DNA of 64,000 nt, taken from Merluccius polli. Lineage: Eukaryota; Chordata; Actinopteri; Gadiformes; Merlucciidae. The notes below the pieces were generated by a model. That model worked only from the letters and a program-made list of their open reading frames with translations, had not been told where the DNA came from and made no database searches. The DNA lies in the NCBI GenBank assembly GCA_030340625.1, contig JAOPHQ010005446.1, positions 77,001 to 141,000 of the forward strand. The letters run 5' to 3'. This document shows, piece after piece, positions 62,201 through 64,000 of the stretch; position 1 is the first letter of the stretch, and each line of letters begins with the position of its first letter. Made by a program: the position numbers and the translations under genes.

Positions 62201-64000
62201 GGAAACTAACTTTAAACATGAAATAGATACACTTGGTGCACTCTGAAGTCTGTTAACTGTACAAGTGCTAAATCCAACATACCATATAGCGGAGGAGACA
62301 TATTTTCCAAAACACTGGAGAGTATCCCCATTTTAGGGCTCCCACGGCCATTCGGCTCCACTGATTCGCTGCCTGATGGCAAATGATTAGCCCGGCAACA
62401 CATGTCATATCTCCAAACAAACTGAACCGGCCTGACGAAGTGAAGCAGACCGAGAGACACCAACTTACCAAATTAGGGTTGCAGGTTGCATGACGGAGGA
62501 GGTTAACATGTAAGGCGCTGCAGTATTTATATACAGCATGCTTTTATCAGGAATGCGCAGTCCCCATACGTGTACAATGTACATACTAGGCCTACATACC
62601 GCGCAAATCCCTGGATTTAGGCGAGGCTAGGGGAAACGAGAGCTTGTGAATGCTGCTACGTTTGACTATTAGGTTTGACTTCTGTTATTCACTTGGCTCC
62701 TTTTTTTGATTACATTTTTGTTTCATGAGCTAATTTATTTTTATGCAGTCTTTTATGCATTTGGTTATATGAGTTTATTAAGGAGGGAGGAGAGGGAGGG
62801 GGTTATCATGTCATCATGTTATCATGTTATCATGCTCTGTGATGGCCATGGTGCTGCATCCTCAATGTAATTTGTAATTGGAATACAACACACACAATTA
62901 AAAGCTTAACATCATACCATGGTGAAATATCAAGTAGAAATGGTCAATACATTTTTCCAGAAAATGAGTCTCAATATATTTTCCACGTAGGCGGCTCTTC
63001 AATGGAGTCCATTCTCCTGGTCGACATCAGTCTTCCAATGACCCCTTATGTGCTGAGTGACTGTCGCTTGTTGATTCATAATGAGCACTTCCCTCTGATT
63101 CTCCACCGTTATGACTCGCAGGCCATGCAGGTCACAATTTGCATAACATAAAGGAATGGACCTGATTAGTGGGGAAGGAACCAGGCGGTCTATTGTGATT
63201 GACATCAATAACACGACTGCGCATACGCTGCTTTTAATCGCGGTGAGAAGCGGAAAGATTAACAACATACATGTATAAAAATATGCGCGAGCGACCTGTA
63301 ACCCATTTCCCTCCCGGTGGGGTTACTGACACAATTGTTGTGTGTGCAGCCGTGGTTTGCGAGAAGCATTGTGCGCGGGACCACACACTCACACACATCC
63401 GGAGGCCGTGAAATGCAACCTTAGCCTGCGACCGCAAGCCAATGAGCTGCTTCGCTGGAGCAGCTGGTGTTAAAATTGCCTGCTGCGTGACGGTACTTGA
63501 GCTGTAACTGTCGAATGAGACTCCTGCCCGCTGTTTGGGTCCTAGAGAGATCAAGTGAAAACCACTACCTGTCCTCGATCCACGCCGCTATCGCTCGCCA
63601 TTACTGCGTAGCCCCAACTGGAAAACAGTCGTCCTCTCATCAACCCCCTTCTCCGAGCTCAGCACATCCACCACGGCTCTGTTCAATGTACTTCACTCCT
63701 CCAGGGGTCAGCCACTCTGAGCAGCAGTTCATACTTGACAAACATAATCACAGAAAGAAACAGACGGCGGGCCCATGGGGTCAAACAGGCTACAGATTCA
63801 GGGAAATGTGAAAATGAAAAAATAGAAGTGCACTAGAATCCCGCGCATGCACGAGAACAGTCGCACACGCACAGCAAGTGCGGCGACATTTCTTTTTGAT
63901 GAACTGGGCCAAGAACAGGATGTCACTGCTAATTTCCTGTTTGATTTCAGGGACCTATTAAATATTACCTTAATTATTTTCTAAATTGAGATCAACATCT
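59229..64000. other. No coding sequence recognised
   Basis: AT-rich DNA, possibly intron. A small hairpin AAGGGATGCTG/CAGCATCCCTT lies at about 60903-60932, a (CA)n at 61694-61711 and a TCATGTTA tandem repeat near 62807-62835. Short frames lack recognisable domains. Confidence 0.5.

Overview
This window is nuclear DNA from a bony fish, most likely a teleost. The genes are vertebrate, with GT-AG introns and sparse exons. The intergenic DNA is full of dinucleotide and mononucleotide microsatellites, minisatellites, DNA-transposon remnants, LINE fragments and a tRNA-derived SINE of a common teleost type. The species cannot be named from this stretch.

The left 20 kb is the gene-rich part. In order it holds asf1b (minus strand, histone chaperone, last exon beyond the left edge), crb3 (plus, Crumbs polarity protein), tubb4a (minus, class IVa beta-tubulin, 444 aa), a six-exon TRIM E3 ligase gene with RING, B-box2, coiled coil and PRY-SPRY (plus), and an intronless class A GPCR (minus, 324 aa). 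crb3 and tubb4a are convergent, and so are the TRIM and GPCR genes. CRB3 and TUBB4A are close neighbours on human 19p13.3, while ASF1B lies on 19p13.12 beside ADGRL1, so the block looks like conserved synteny. The genes do not form one pathway.

From 20 to 33 kb the window is repeat-dominated. It holds a 160-bp inverted repeat pair, dispersed repeats, and a composite at about 24.9-29.3 kb built around a 52-bp satellite (about 40 units in three arrays). The satellite is interrupted by a 423-bp foldback element, a small MITE, a diverged U2 snRNA-like gene and a 24-bp minisatellite. A second, inverted copy of the host element at 49.3-49.7 kb carries only one 52-bp unit. This shows that the satellite grew inside a transposable element. 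At 32.1-32.6 kb there is a 472-bp element with a perfect 9-bp target duplication and a short helicase-like ORF.

From 33 to 64 kb no conserved coding exon is visible. The stretch holds a 1.6-kb element with GGACGTC subterminal repeats, a decayed hAT, an intact hAT MITE with a perfect 8-bp target duplication, a broken LINE, a SINE and a double hairpin. There are also two candidate non-coding first exons (near 42.3-42.7 kb and 58.9-59.2 kb). These could belong to a long gene continuing to the right; adgrl1 is a guess from synteny only.
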